A stretch of DNA of 64,000 nt from Candidatus Zixiibacteriota bacterium (GTDB lineage: Bacteria; Zixibacteria; MSB-5A5; WJJR01), in NCBI GenBank assembly GCA_036397555.1, contig DASWIS010000035.1, positions 1 to 64,000 of the forward strand, in the 5' to 3' direction. The number at the start of each line of letters is the position of its first letter. The stretch's first letter is position 1. A model generated the notes under the pieces. That model saw only the letters and a list, made by a program, of their open reading frames with translations. It searched no databases and was not told the DNA's origin. Positions 35,051 through 45,480 of this stretch are shown in pieces. The translations under genes and the position numbers were made by a program.

Positions 35051-35770
35051 ATGAAACGATTCAGACCATACGCACTGGTGATCATGGCCGGCTTGATTGC
35101 GATCTTGCCCGGCGAGACAGCACCAACCGCGCGCGACAACCACACCGAACTTCGCCGTGACCGTCCCAATCCGGCGGCTACGCCAATCCCGAACGCGGAC
35201 GTGAGTCCGGAAGCGGTTTCGACCCCCGGACAGCCGGGTACGACAGCCGAGATTGCCGACACGACCTTATCTGCGCCCGTTCAAAGTGAGCCGGAGCTGG
35301 CGGGGCCAGTGCCGGCGACCGTCGAGTCGGCGGGGTCGTATTCGATTCCGTGGCGCTCGATCAACGGCGGCGGACGACCAATAGCCAGCAGCGGCTTTTC
35401 GATCAACGCGTCGGTTGGGCAGTCGGCGATCGGGCTGGTCTCAAGCAGCGGTTACGAGGCGGGGATCGGTTATTGGTATGGAGTGCGCGCCGACTTCTCG
35501 GGCGCGTGCGGATGCGCCTGTCATGCCGATCCGGTATGCGACGGAGTCACAAATGTCTTTGATGTGGTCTCGGCGGTGGACGTCGCGTTTCGCAACGGGA
35601 TGGCGACATCCGACGGCGATTGCCCCGCTGATCGTCAGGAGGTCAATTGCGACGGCGTGGTCAATGTGTTTGACGTCGTGATCTTAGTCGACGTGGCCTT
35701 CCGCAACGGCAGCACGACACAATACTGTGACCCGTGCCAGTGCACTCCGTATCCGGGCGGATGCCCATAG
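35051..35770 (+). CDS. Secreted protein with GGxxxxSSGFSINASVGQ motif and paired dockerin-like repeats
   Basis: In this 239-residue protein a signal peptide (1-24) is followed by a Pro/Thr-rich linker (about 25-95). A short beta module then reads WRSINGGGRPIASSGFSINA, GQSAIGLVSSSGYEAG and IGYWYG, a recurring secreted module in FCB-type genomes. From about 153 come two dockerin-like repeats, CDGVTNVFDVV and CDGVVNVFDVV. It is 65 bp after the M23 gene. No enzymatic domain is present; it may be an adaptor. Confidence 0.7.
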   Translation: MKRFRPYALVIMAGLIAILPGETAPTARDNHTELRRDRPNPAATPIPNADVSPEAVSTPGQPGTTAEIADTTLSAPVQSEPELAGPVPATVESAGSYSIPWRSINGGGRPIASSGFSINASVGQSAIGLVSSSGYEAGIGYWYGVRADFSGACGCACHADPVCDGVTNVFDVVSAVDVAFRNGMATSDGDCPADRQEVNCDGVVNVFDVVILVDVAFRNGSTTQYCDPCQCTPYPGGCP

Positions 35771-35819
35771 GCGCCCGGCGAATGCCAATGGGCGATACTT
35801 TCTCCGAGCTTCTGCCCAG

Positions 35820-35847
35820 TTGCCGAATCGGGAAATCGTATTATATT
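35820..35847 (+). promoter_or_regulatory. Putative promoter before the first subtilisin gene
   Basis: TTGCCG, 16 bp, TATATT, in an AT-richer stretch about 190 bp before the start. A hairpin (CCGGGGTCGGGC with GTCGGACCCGGC) follows it. Weak evidence. Confidence 0.3.
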
Positions 35848-36033
35848 GCCGGGGTCGGGCTGTCGGACCCGGCGTAGCCGTGTCCCTTACCACATTGTGA
35901 TTGCCTGACACTACCGACCATTTTGTGAATCCGCGTTTCATCCAGGCGGCACGAGGTACAGCAGTAACACTTGAATTCTGCCGATCCTTAAGGTGACAGC
36001 AGGGCGACCGATCAATTCGATTCTGCAATACTT

Positions 36034-38034
36034 ATGCTGCCAATTGCGTCCACCGGAATGACGACCCGATTCCCGCTACCCGCAGCAATCGCGCTCGCGA
36101 TGGCCGTTTGGGCGACGCCGGGGCCGGTGCAGAGTCAGGCGACTTCGACTGACCATGATCGTTCGCGGATTGTCGTCAGGTTGGCGCCGTGGCAGGGCGC
36201 TGCCGGTTTTGTGACCAAGGGGAACACGGGGCGGCCCGCGTTTGATCGCATCCTCGACGATGCACACGTCACCTCCCTGCGGCAGATTTTTCCGCCGTCC
36301 CCGCGAAGGGCAGACCTCCAAATCAAAGCTGCCGAATTGGGCATGCACGACTATGTCGTCATCGATGTCCCCGACGGCACTGATCCTGACGCTCTGTTGT
36401 CCACGCTGACCAAGAGCCCGGATGTAGTGCGCGCGGAGTTTGATGTCGTCGCGCGAATCGCCACGGCGGGCGTGACGCCGGATGATCCGTTCTTTGCGAC
36501 CCATCAATACTCACTGGCCAACGGCGGCACCCAACCCCCCCATGATCCGGGGACAGCCGGCGCTGATATCGAGATGGAGGCGGCTTGGGCCATCGCTACG
36601 GGAGACACGGGGACAATCCTGGCCATCCTCGACACCGGCATGGACACCGACCATCCCGACCTGATCGGACGGCTGTGGATCAACGAGGGTGAAGAAATCG
36701 ATGATTTCGACAACGACGGCAATGGATTGATCGATGATCGCTTCGGCTGGAATTTTGAATCCAACGGCCCGTCGGTCGAAGATGGCCATCAACATGGCAC
36801 ACACGTGGCGGGAATCGCAGCGGCGATCGGGAACAACGGCATCGGCGTCGCGGGTCTGAATTGGAACTGCCAGTTGATGATCATCAAGGTCCTGGGCAAT
36901 GACGGCTCCGGATCGGCGGCAGGCGTCGCATCCGGAATCGAGTACGCAACCGATATGGGGGCCGATGTCATCAGCATGTCGCTGGGATCATCGGGGATGT
37001 CGTCCGCCGAGAGCACAGCGGTCGCCTACGCCGTCGCCGCAGGCGTCGTGGTAGTGGCCGCATCGGGGAATGATGGTGTCGGCACGCCGTTTTATCCGGC
37101 CGCGTTCGACGGCGTCGTGACGGTCGGCGCGACCGACTCCCAAGATCGGCGTGCATTGGACCTGTGCGGTGCGCCCGGATCGAATTTTGCACCTTATCTC
37201 GATGTCTGCGCGCCTGGCAAAAACATCTGGAGCACGATCCCGACGTTTATCATCGCCACGGGATGCGGTCCGGGAGTGCAAACCGGGTATGGGAATCTCT
37301 CAGGCACCTCAATGGCGACGCCGCATGTGTCGGGGCTGGCATCACTCATTTTCGGGATGCGTCCCGACTACACCGCCGACTCGGTCAAGCGGCTGATTCG
37401 GGTGTCGGCGGAGGATGAAGTCGGCATCCCTTCGGAAGACACGCCGGGATTCGATATCTATCACGGCTGGGGACGCATCAATGCCCGCGTTGCGCTGCAG
37501 GCGCTGGCGTACGACTTCCCGCCGATCATCGCCGACGTCGATACGCAGTATGTGGTCGAAGCCGAGACATTGGTGGTCGCCATTGCCGCATCCGACTCGA
37601 ATTTTACGGAACCCTCGTTGACGATGGAACCGGCGACGAACGCTATGTTGATCGATCATGGCGATGGAACGGCGGAGATCGTCTACACCCCCGATTACTC
37701 GCAGGCGGGCACGCAGGATTTCACTGTTTATGCCTCCGACGGCTCCCTGGCCGACACGCATTCAGTCACGGTCGTGACCCTGCAGGGGTGCTTCTGTCCG
37801 TGTCAGGGCGACCCGGTTTGTGATTCGGTTACGAACGTGTTCGACGTGGTCAAATCAGTGGATGTCGCCTTCCGCAGCGGCCCTCCCCTTATCGACGAAT
37901 CGTGCTTCCCCCATCCTAGCGGGCGCACCGATGCCAACTGCGACAGCGTGACCAATGTCTTCGACGTGGTCAAATTTGTCGACGTTGCCTTCCGCAGCGC
38001 CCCCGCAGTCTTCTGCGATCCGTGCTCGCCTTAA
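36034..38034 (+). CDS. Secreted subtilisin-family (S8) protease with paired dockerin-like repeats
   Basis: The 666-residue protein has a signal peptide (a Met at 36058 would give a tidier one) and a propeptide of about 110 residues. The S8 domain has the triad Asp200 (LDTGMDTDHPD), His254 (HQHGTHVAG) and Ser426 (SGTSMATPH), and the oxyanion Asn in AASGNDG. A beta-sandwich domain at about 490-580 precedes two dockerin-like repeats, CDSVTNVFDVVKSVDVAF and CDSVTNVFDVVKFVDVAF, almost identical to each other. All catalytic residues are intact, so it should be an active extracellular protease. Confidence 0.88.
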   Translation: MLPIASTGMTTRFPLPAAIALAMAVWATPGPVQSQATSTDHDRSRIVVRLAPWQGAAGFVTKGNTGRPAFDRILDDAHVTSLRQIFPPSPRRADLQIKAAELGMHDYVVIDVPDGTDPDALLSTLTKSPDVVRAEFDVVARIATAGVTPDDPFFATHQYSLANGGTQPPHDPGTAGADIEMEAAWAIATGDTGTILAILDTGMDTDHPDLIGRLWINEGEEIDDFDNDGNGLIDDRFGWNFESNGPSVEDGHQHGTHVAGIAAAIGNNGIGVAGLNWNCQLMIIKVLGNDGSGSAAGVASGIEYATDMGADVISMSLGSSGMSSAESTAVAYAVAAGVVVVAASGNDGVGTPFYPAAFDGVVTVGATDSQDRRALDLCGAPGSNFAPYLDVCAPGKNIWSTIPTFIIATGCGPGVQTGYGNLSGTSMATPHVSGLASLIFGMRPDYTADSVKRLIRVSAEDEVGIPSEDTPGFDIYHGWGRINARVALQALAYDFPPIIADVDTQYVVEAETLVVAIAASDSNFTEPSLTMEPATNAMLIDHGDGTAEIVYTPDYSQAGTQDFTVYASDGSLADTHSVTVVTLQGCFCPCQGDPVCDSVTNVFDVVKSVDVAFRSGPPLIDESCFPHPSGRTDANCDSVTNVFDVVKFVDVAFRSAPAVFCDPCSP

Positions 38035-38261
38035 ACGAGGTGAGCGGGTGCCCTTGGGCATGACTGCACAACCTTACCGAGACTGTCACCTGGAATCGAA
38101 AATCTCGCGTACGCCCCCATCCCCCGAAACCGCCCTGTGAAAACTCCGCGTTCGTGCGTATAATATTCACACGGGGCGCAATCCGCCCCCGGCAGTACAC
38201 CCCTCTTTCTCCACCCCATCCGCGACAATTCGTGTAGTTTGTACCTGTCCCTGAATTGGGA

Positions 38262-41200
38262 ATGGACTCCATGGCCGATTGCCGGGAAAGAGCAGCCCGT
38301 CCCCCAAGATTCTCGACGTGCGGATTGGCGTCATGCGCCGCACTGATCGCGATATTCTGCAGCTCCATTCCCGTCGCCTTCGGACAACCGTCGTCGCCGT
38401 CTCCGGAAATCGGCGGATTGATCGTCAAGGTCCGGCCCGGCTTTCTGCCGTCGGATCAACTGCGCGGCACATCATTGGCGATCGGTGCAGCATTACGACA
38501 GGATGAGGAAGAAATCCTGCGTCGTTGCCGGTCGTTGGGGATTACAGATACGAAGCGATTGTGGACGGCGGCCGAGTCCTCCGTAGCGGCAACATCGCCT
38601 GATGTGCACCCCGGTCTGCATACGTTTGTCATGGCACTGGCCGATGAGTCCGATCCCAAGGAAGTCGCAAGGCGCCTGTCGGCGTTACCGTGGGTCGAGT
38701 ATGCCGAGGTCGACCGACGTGTCGAATTGCACGGCGCGATACCGGACGATCCGCTGTTTGCCCGGCAATGGAGCATGCAAAACACCGGGCAGCCGTACTG
38801 GCATGTGCAGAGCGTCCCCGGCGACAACAACGACACACTGACCGAACGCACCGGCACGCCGGGGGCGGACGTGCGGATGCTAACAGCGCACAATCATACG
38901 GGTCCGCGCGCGACGGTCATCGTCGGCGTGATCGACACCGGCATCGATCCGGAGCATCCCGATCTGCGCGACCATGTCTGGCGCAACCCCGGCGAGATCC
39001 CCGGCAACGGGCTCGATGACGATCACAATGGATTCGTCGATGACGTCGACGGTTGGGATTTTTCCGGCGATATCAGCGCGACCCCGCTTGATCTGACCGC
39101 CGACAACAACGTGCGCGACGACGTCGGGCACGGGACGCATGTCGCCGGCATCATCGGCGCGGTGCCGGATAACGGCGTGGGGATCGCCGGCGTGTGTGCA
39201 TCGGCGCGCATCTTCTGCGCAAAGAATTTTCCCAACTCATTCTTCTCGGTTTCGGCGCAGGCGATCTACTATTGTGTCGCGCGCGGCGCGCAGGTGATCA
39301 ACATGAGCTGGGGCGGCGCGTTTCGTTCGCGCGCGCTGGAGGATGCCCTGCAGTACGCGCACGCACGGGGCGTCGTACTCGTCTGCTCGATGGGCAACTC
39401 CGGGCAGGATGAGGTCTTTTATCCCTCCGGTTATCCGACCACGATCGGAGTCGGCGCGTCGACCGCCGACGATCGCGAGGCGACGTTTGCGACGTACAAC
39501 GACTTCATCGATTTCACCGCGCCGGGTCAGGAGATTCTGTCGTTGCGCGCGGCGGGCACCGATCTGTACGCCGATGCCGGTGAAGCGGGATCGTACATCG
39601 TGCAGGGCAACTACCTGATCGCCTCGGGCACCTCGATGTCGGCGCCGCACGCATCCGGCGCAGCCGCGGTGCTCTTGTCACTCGCACCCGGATTGGACAA
39701 CGAACGTGTGCGCAACATTCTGCGCAGTACTGCCGACGACATTGTCGATCCATACGGCACCGGCGAAAACTATCCCGGATACGACCGATTCACCGGAGCG
39801 GGTCGTATCAACCTGGAGCGCGCCATCGCCGCACTCCCCGGCACGTTTGTCGCTATCACGGAGCCGCAGCCGTACACGTGGGTGCGCGGACCGGTCGTGA
39901 TCACCGGATCGGCGTACGGCCCGGCATTTGGGGGCTACCTCGTCAGTGTCGCGTCCGGGCATACCCCGAGCGAGACCGACTGGAGCATCGTCGCGCAGTC
40001 GAACAAGCCGGTGTCAAACGGCACAATTGCCGAGTGGGATAATGGCCCGCTGCGCGGGCCATACACGTTGCGCGTTGATGCCGGCCATGACGCGGTTCGT
40101 GAGATTCGAATCACTCTGCACGGAGACGTGGATGTCGCTATCACATCTCCCCGGCCAGGCGATACGATCCGGCTGTTGTCCGCTGTCATCGGCACGGCCG
40201 CAGGACACGGATTCGCGTCGTACGAATTGACCGCGTCGGGACCGTTTCCGGCAACGACCAGCCGGCGGATCGCTCTGTCGACACGCCCGCTGTGGGACGA
40301 CACGCTGGCGATCTGGCGTACCGATCCGCTTCCTGAGGGAGACTACCTGCTCTCGCTGCGGCTCAGCAGCGATTCCGCATCGCCGGTGTTCTCGGTGCCG
40401 GTGACGGTCGCATCACCATTCGCCGACGGCTGGCCGGTGCCGTTGCAGGGGGTGTCACACTTCGCGGTCACGGCGGTCAATCTCGACGGGGCCGGTGACG
40501 ACGAGATTGTCTGTGCGACCCAGCGCGGAATGATGGTTTTGCGATATGACGGCACCGCATACCCCGGATGGCCGCGTGACACGCTGCCCGATGTGACGTC
40601 GCCGGCAGCGATCGCCGATCTGGACTTCGACGGCAAATTCGAGATCATCGTCCCCGGCGACTCGCTAATGTATATCTATGCCTTCATCGGCGAGCAGTAC
40701 GCCGGATGGCCGCAGCCCTTCGAGCGTGTCTACAACATTTACGGCGGCGCATTGCCCACGGTCGGCAATGTCGACGGGCGCGGCGCGTTGGAGATTCTGG
40801 CCATCGACCGTTTCGGCGTCATTCAGGTGTGGAATGCCGACGGTACCGAGTACCGTCCGCAGGACGGCGGCTCGTTCGGGAGTGTGGCCAATGCGAATTC
40901 CGTTCAGACCTGGCTGCCATCCGCGAGTGTCTGCGATCTCGACAACGACGGACGTCCCGAACTCATTGCGGCAGCAGACAACATCCTGATCTTCGACGGA
41001 CGCACCGCAAAACCGTACCGGGAGAATCCCTCCGCGACAATCGCGTCGCACCACTCGGTCCTCGGCATGGTGATCGGAAACTTTGTCGGCGGCCCGGAGC
41101 GCGAGATTGCTTACGCAGCGACCGATGCCTCATCCAGCGATATCTTCTTCACGATGATCGACGCGCGGGGAACCGTCCTGCCCGGCTGGCCGCGATCCAT

Positions 41201-41903
41201 CCCGCATACGCTCGACCGGTACTTGCTGTATGCGCTGTCCGCCGGAGACATCGATGGCGACGGCTCCCCTGAAATCTTTGGCGCCCCGTATTCGCTCGAT
41301 GAGGGGTATCTCTATGCCTTCCACGCCAATGGCGCTCCGGTGGGGTCCGACTCGACAAACGGGCTGTTGGCGACGCTCCCGGGCGCGGCATCCTCGGTCG
41401 CTATCCTCGACATCGACGACGATGATGAGCCGGAAATCGTGTTGCGTGTCGGCTCGATCCTGACCGGTCCGGATCGGGTCTTTGCCTTCGAAGCAGATGG
41501 TTCTCTGGTCTCCGGGTATCCGTTGACGTTCGGGTTCGGGTCGGTCATCACTCCGGCCACGCCGATCATCGCCGACCTGAATCGCGACGGACGCACCGAT
41601 ATGGTGACATTGCAGTCGACCGACCGTCTGCTCGCGCTTTGGAAGTTGCCGACGCCGATGGACTACGCCGTGCGTCCGTGGCCGAAGTTTCGCGGCGATT
41701 CGTGGAATACCGCTGTGCTCGCCGACCCGCATTACGACATCATCTATGTCACGAAGCTGGTCGTCGCGATGCTGCGCGGTGGCCCGCAACTTCCCCCTTA
41801 TGAACCCTCAGATCTCAACTGCGACGGTGCGATCGCCGTCGCCGACATCGTTCGCCTGATCGACTACCTGTTTCGATTCGGACCGGCGCCGTGCGTGCCG
41901 TGA
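38262..41903 (+). CDS. Large secreted subtilisin-family (S8) protease with FG-GAP/VCBS-like repeats and a dockerin-like end
   Basis: This is about 1213 residues from the ATG at 38262 (a TTG two codons earlier and an ATG at 38271 are alternatives). After the signal peptide (to about residue 42) and propeptide, the S8 triad is Asp225 (GVIDTGIDPEHPD), His290 (DVGHGTHVAG) and Ser458 (ASGTSMSAPH). Ig-like regions cover about 525-720. FG-GAP/VCBS-like propeller repeats follow, with calcium-loop phrases such as DLDFDGKFEII, DLDNDGRPELI, DIDGDGSPEIF and DLNRDGRTDMV. The end is a single canonical dockerin-like half, DLNCDGAIAVADIVRLIDYL. It is probably a calcium-stabilised surface or extracellular protease. 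Confidence 0.88.
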   Translation: MDSMADCRERAARPPRFSTCGLASCAALIAIFCSSIPVAFGQPSSPSPEIGGLIVKVRPGFLPSDQLRGTSLAIGAALRQDEEEILRRCRSLGITDTKRLWTAAESSVAATSPDVHPGLHTFVMALADESDPKEVARRLSALPWVEYAEVDRRVELHGAIPDDPLFARQWSMQNTGQPYWHVQSVPGDNNDTLTERTGTPGADVRMLTAHNHTGPRATVIVGVIDTGIDPEHPDLRDHVWRNPGEIPGNGLDDDHNGFVDDVDGWDFSGDISATPLDLTADNNVRDDVGHGTHVAGIIGAVPDNGVGIAGVCASARIFCAKNFPNSFFSVSAQAIYYCVARGAQVINMSWGGAFRSRALEDALQYAHARGVVLVCSMGNSGQDEVFYPSGYPTTIGVGASTADDREATFATYNDFIDFTAPGQEILSLRAAGTDLYADAGEAGSYIVQGNYLIASGTSMSAPHASGAAAVLLSLAPGLDNERVRNILRSTADDIVDPYGTGENYPGYDRFTGAGRINLERAIAALPGTFVAITEPQPYTWVRGPVVITGSAYGPAFGGYLVSVASGHTPSETDWSIVAQSNKPVSNGTIAEWDNGPLRGPYTLRVDAGHDAVREIRITLHGDVDVAITSPRPGDTIRLLSAVIGTAAGHGFASYELTASGPFPATTSRRIALSTRPLWDDTLAIWRTDPLPEGDYLLSLRLSSDSASPVFSVPVTVASPFADGWPVPLQGVSHFAVTAVNLDGAGDDEIVCATQRGMMVLRYDGTAYPGWPRDTLPDVTSPAAIADLDFDGKFEIIVPGDSLMYIYAFIGEQYAGWPQPFERVYNIYGGALPTVGNVDGRGALEILAIDRFGVIQVWNADGTEYRPQDGGSFGSVANANSVQTWLPSASVCDLDNDGRPELIAAADNILIFDGRTAKPYRENPSATIASHHSVLGMVIGNFVGGPEREIAYAATDASSSDIFFTMIDARGTVLPGWPRSIPHTLDRYLLYALSAGDIDGDGSPEIFGAPYSLDEGYLYAFHANGAPVGSDSTNGLLATLPGAASSVAILDIDDDDEPEIVLRVGSILTGPDRVFAFEADGSLVSGYPLTFGFGSVITPATPIIADLNRDGRTDMVTLQSTDRLLALWKLPTPMDYAVRPWPKFRGDSWNTAVLADPHYDIIYVTKLVVAMLRGGPQLPPYEPSDLNCDGAIAVADIVRLIDYLFRFGPAPCVP

Positions 41904-41937
41904 AACTGCCTGGCGGGCGAACCGGCCAGAATCGTAG

Positions 41938-41958
41938 TGGCACGGCGTGCCGTGCCCA
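41938..41958. repeat. GC-rich palindrome
   Basis: TGGCACGGCGTGCCGTGCCCA lies between the convergent protease and GNAT genes. It shares its core with the palindrome at 19594-19614 and may help stop both transcripts. Confidence 0.6.
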
Positions 41959-41964
41959 CAACCA

Positions 41965-42546
41965 CTATCGAGGAATTGCCAGCCGCACAATCGGCCGTCC
42001 GGGCGAGCGGCGTTCGACTTCTTTGAATCCCGCTTTGCGGAAGGCCGAGAGTGTCCCGGTCCAGATGAAGGCATCGGGGGCGTGGTCGGTTTTGGTTTCG
42101 TGGGGGTATGCCTCGATGAGCCGCGCGCGTTTACTCTTGGCGAGCTTGACTGCCGCCCGGATCAATTCGGTGCTCAGCCCCTGCCGCCGATACGGACGTG
42201 CGACAAACAGACACGTGATCGACCAGACCGGTTTGTCGTCGACCGGCGCGAGGATACGCGAGCCGCCCAGTCCGGGATATTCCTCACGCGGCCCCACCGC
42301 GCACCAACCCGCCGGCTGACCGTCTACGCAGGCAATCACTCCCGGCTCGACGCCCGAGGCGATCAGCCGCTTCATCGTCCTCTTATTGCCGTCGCCTTTG
42401 TCGCGCAGGTACTGCGCGCGCGGCTTGCGCGCCCACATGCACCAGCATCCGGCGCAGGCGCCACGCGGACCGAAGAGCGTTTCAAAGTCGCCCCAGCGTT
42501 CGGGCGTGACGGGATGAATCTTGATGGAGGAGCGTGTCGCGGGCAT
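41965..42546 (-). CDS. GNAT family N-acetyltransferase
   Basis: The 193-residue protein has a GNAT core (about 60-190) with CLFVARPYRRQGLSTELI as the acetyl-CoA binding helix and TGTLSAFRKAGFKEV near the end. The N-terminus has a Cys-rich segment, GACAGCWCMWARKPR, seen in one subgroup of bacterial GNAT proteins. The substrate is not known. It lies 26 bp downstream of rmuC on the same strand. Confidence 0.8.
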   Translation of the reverse strand: MPATRSSIKIHPVTPERWGDFETLFGPRGACAGCWCMWARKPRAQYLRDKGDGNKRTMKRLIASGVEPGVIACVDGQPAGWCAVGPREEYPGLGGSRILAPVDDKPVWSITCLFVARPYRRQGLSTELIRAAVKLAKSKRARLIEAYPHETKTDHAPDAFIWTGTLSAFRKAGFKEVERRSPGRPIVRLAIPR

Positions 42547-42572
42547 CGATCTCTTCGACGGGAGCAGCCGCG

Positions 42573-43937
42573 TCAGTTGCCGTCGCCAGAGCTGCGCGGC
42601 GCCGAACCATCGGGATTAGTCAACAGTTCAACTTGCAGGCGACGCACGCCGCGTTCGATTGGGGCGCTCTCGGGTATATCGGGCTGCGCCGTAGCGCCCA
42701 GTTCCCGAAACTTGCGGGTGGAGACGAGCACGCGCGATTCCAGCGAACCGACCGATTCGTTGTACGCCGCCGTTGCCGACTCCAGCGATTTGCCGACGCG
42801 GATATAGTGCTCGACAAACTTGCTGATTCGTTCATGCAGTTCCGCGCCGAGCTTGCTGATCTGCGCCGCGTTTTCGGTGAGTTGCTCCTGCCGCCATCCC
42901 AGCGCAACCGTGCGCAGCAGAGCAATAAATGTGGTCGGTGACGACAGGATCACGTTGCTGCGAACCCCCTCCTCGTACAGGTTCCGATCCACATCAACCG
43001 CCGCCGAGAAAAACGACTCGCCAGGGATGAACATCACAACGAAGTCGGGCGTCTGATCGAACTGACTCCAGTAGGCCTTGCCGGAGAGTTTCTTCATGTG
43101 GTCGCGCACGTGCGCGGTGTGACGACGCAGGTGAGCCGCGCGTTCATCGTCATCGGCGGCTTCGACCGCGTCCAGAAAAGCCACCAACGGGACCTTGGCG
43201 TCGACGACGATCGTCCGCTCACCAGGAAGATGCACGATCATGTCAGGACGCTGTCGTCCCTCATCGGTGTCGACCGACTGTTGCTCATAAAAATCGCAAC
43301 GCTCGCTCATGCCCGCCAATTCGGCTACGCGACGCAAAGTCAACTCGCCCCAGCGACCGCGAACCTGCGGCTTGCGCAATGCCTGCCCGAGATTGGCGGT
43401 CTCGCGTTTTAACAGATCTGTGGCCGCCGTCACGGTCTTCAACTGCTCTTCGATAGTCCCGTACGCATGCTGGCGGGTGCGTTCCAGCTCCTGAATCTGC
43501 TTTTCGTAGCGGCTCAATGAATCGGTCAACGGCTTGATCAGGGCATCGATGGACTGTTGACGCTCGCCGGCCTGCTGCCGGAACTCTTCGAGGCGCTCTT
43601 TGAGGACGTCACCGGACAGCGCCTTGAATGCATCGGCGAGATTTTTTTTGCTCTCTTCGATAAACTGCCGCTGCTCTGCCAGGTTTTGCGAGGATTCGGT
43701 CAGCTTGTGCTGCGTGACCGCCAGTTCCTTGCGTGTTTCGCCATGGGCTGTGCGCTCGGTGTCGTACAGTTCGCGCAGCTTCAGAATCTCACCGTCCTTC
43801 TGGTCGATCTGCTGACGGACAATTTGCAGCGTATCGGCGCTGGGTCCCTCTGGTGCCGGGCGTCGGCCCGAACGAGCCGCGAGCCACGCCCCCAAAGCTC
43901 CCACAAGCAGGCCGGCGATCAGATACAGCCAAACCAT
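42573..43937 (-). CDS. rmuC: DNA recombination protein RmuC
   Basis: The protein is 454 residues from the Met at 43937, which has AGGAGGA 9 bases upstream. It has an N-terminal membrane helix (VWLYLIAGLLVGALGAWLAA), a coiled coil (about 40-150) and the RmuC domain with KPQVRGRWGELTLRRVAELA, DMIVHLPGERTIVVDAKVPL and FVVMFIPGESFFSAA. The D...DAKVPL element is the family's nuclease-like motif. RmuC limits certain recombination events in E. coli. Confidence 0.92.
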   Translation of the reverse strand: MVWLYLIAGLLVGALGAWLAARSGRRPAPEGPSADTLQIVRQQIDQKDGEILKLRELYDTERTAHGETRKELAVTQHKLTESSQNLAEQRQFIEESKKNLADAFKALSGDVLKERLEEFRQQAGERQQSIDALIKPLTDSLSRYEKQIQELERTRQHAYGTIEEQLKTVTAATDLLKRETANLGQALRKPQVRGRWGELTLRRVAELAGMSERCDFYEQQSVDTDEGRQRPDMIVHLPGERTIVVDAKVPLVAFLDAVEAADDDERAAHLRRHTAHVRDHMKKLSGKAYWSQFDQTPDFVVMFIPGESFFSAAVDVDRNLYEEGVRSNVILSSPTTFIALLRTVALGWRQEQLTENAAQISKLGAELHERISKFVEHYIRVGKSLESATAAYNESVGSLESRVLVSTRKFRELGATAQPDIPESAPIERGVRRLQVELLTNPDGSAPRSSGDGN

Positions 43938-44177
43938 CGTTGCAGATCCTCCTGACACTAAGCGAAATGCCCGGCATCTATCAAGTCAATCGCTTCATGC
44001 CGGGGCAATCACATTCTTTCTTGACAGAGGGATGCCCGGGTGTATCGACCCCCCTCGGTTGTCCCCTGCGAGGCGCATGGCGAGCACAAAGGTAGCCGAT
44101 TTGCCGGTTGAGGGCACCTGGGCAGTACGGCGTTCCTGCCTGTAAAGATGCATGACCCGGCCAGTGCCGAAGATGAT

Positions 44178-44206
44178 TTGATCCGTTATATTGAACATTC
44201 TATACT
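44178..44206 (+). promoter_or_regulatory. Promoter of the MacAB-like operon
   Basis: TTGATC, a 17-bp spacer and TATACT, with the ATG only 19 bp beyond the -10. There is no Shine-Dalgarno sequence in the short leader, so initiation may be nearly leaderless. Confidence 0.6.
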
Positions 44207-44225
44207 ATTTGGCCTTGCTCAAACC

Positions 44226-45464
44226 ATGAACGCCGAATCCTCCGGACCCGACCTCTCCCGTCTGCGCATCCATCGCGATGAGGGCACACCGGTGCATGCG
44301 GTCGTGAATCGGAACCCGTGGAAGTTTGCCGTCATCGCGACGGTCGTTCTGGCCGTCATCGTCACCGTCCTGTTTCTGCAGTTGCGCGGGGGAGTTGCGG
44401 TCGTGGAGGTGGCAAGCGTGCAACGGCTCGCACCGGCGGCAGCGCAGTCGCTGCTGACTGCGACCGGGTATGTCGTGGCACAGCGTCAGGCGGCCGTCGC
44501 CTCGAAGGGTACCGGACGACTGGAGGTGCTCAATGTCGAGGAGGGCGATCAGGTCAAATCGGGCGATGTGATCGGTCGGCTGGAATCCAACGATGTCGAG
44601 GCAGCGCTGGCCTCGGCGAGGGCTTCCGTGGCACAGGCCGATGCCGAATGGGAACGTGCCAGGGCCTTGTTGCATGAGGCGGAACTGAACTACGACCGCA
44701 TCAAGGGGTTGCTGACATCATCCCTGGCTTCGCAGTCGGAATTCGACAACGCCGAGGCACAGTTTCGCACGGCGCAGGCCGGAGTCAATTCGGCGAAGGC
44801 GGCGCTCGACCGCGCCCATGCCGACCAGGACTATGCCGCCGTCGCCGTCGAGAACACGCTCATTCGCGCCCCATTCGACGGAACAGTCCTGACCAAGGAC
44901 GCCGACGTCGGCGAGGTGGTTGCGCCGTTTGCGGCGTCGTCATCGTCGCGCGGCGCATTGGTGACACTGGCGGATATGTCGTCATTGGAAGTCGAGGCCG
45001 ATGTCTCCGAGTCGAACATCCAGCGCGTGTCGGTCGGCCAACCGTGCATCATCACCCTTGATGCCCAGCCCGCCGAACCGTACGCCGGTTATGTGAAGAA
45101 GATTGTCCCGACAGCGGACCGCTCAAAGGCAACCGTCTTAACAAAGATCGCCTTCGACCAACTCGACAGCCGCGTGTTGCCGGAAATGTCGGCCAAAGTC
45201 GGTTTTCTGGCCAGCGGCCAATCGGCCGCGGAACTGGGAACCGGCACGGTCCTGACCGTCCCGACAACCACGCTGACGACCAAAAACGGACAGACTCTCG
45301 TTTTCCGGGTCAGCCATAACCGCGTTTCTGAAGTCACGGTACAGACGGGAAGAATCCACGGCGGGGTAACGGAGATTGTGTCGGGACTGGACGCGGGTGA
45401 TATTGTCGTCGTCAATCCTCCTCACAACCTGCACGACGGGGATGATATCGAACTCAAAGAGTAA
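44226..45464 (+). CDS. Periplasmic adaptor (membrane fusion protein), MacA/RND type
   Basis: The 412-residue protein has one N-terminal membrane helix (about 38-58). A lipoyl/biotinyl-like half (GTGRLEVLNVEEGDQVKSGD) and a coiled-coil hairpin (about 125-200) are followed by the second lipoyl half (IRAPFDGTVLTKDADVGEVV) and beta-barrel and proximal domains. It links an inner-membrane transporter to the outer membrane. It is followed by an ATPase and two permeases, so a MacAB-like lipoprotein, peptide or macrolide exporter is likely. No TolC is in the window. Confidence 0.85.
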   Translation: MNAESSGPDLSRLRIHRDEGTPVHAVVNRNPWKFAVIATVVLAVIVTVLFLQLRGGVAVVEVASVQRLAPAAAQSLLTATGYVVAQRQAAVASKGTGRLEVLNVEEGDQVKSGDVIGRLESNDVEAALASARASVAQADAEWERARALLHEAELNYDRIKGLLTSSLASQSEFDNAEAQFRTAQAGVNSAKAALDRAHADQDYAAVAVENTLIRAPFDGTVLTKDADVGEVVAPFAASSSSRGALVTLADMSSLEVEADVSESNIQRVSVGQPCIITLDAQPAEPYAGYVKKIVPTADRSKATVLTKIAFDQLDSRVLPEMSAKVGFLASGQSAAELGTGTVLTVPTTTLTTKNGQTLVFRVSHNRVSEVTVQTGRIHGGVTEIVSGLDAGDIVVVNPPHNLHDGDDIELKE

Positions 45465-45480
45465 CCAAGGATCGGACATC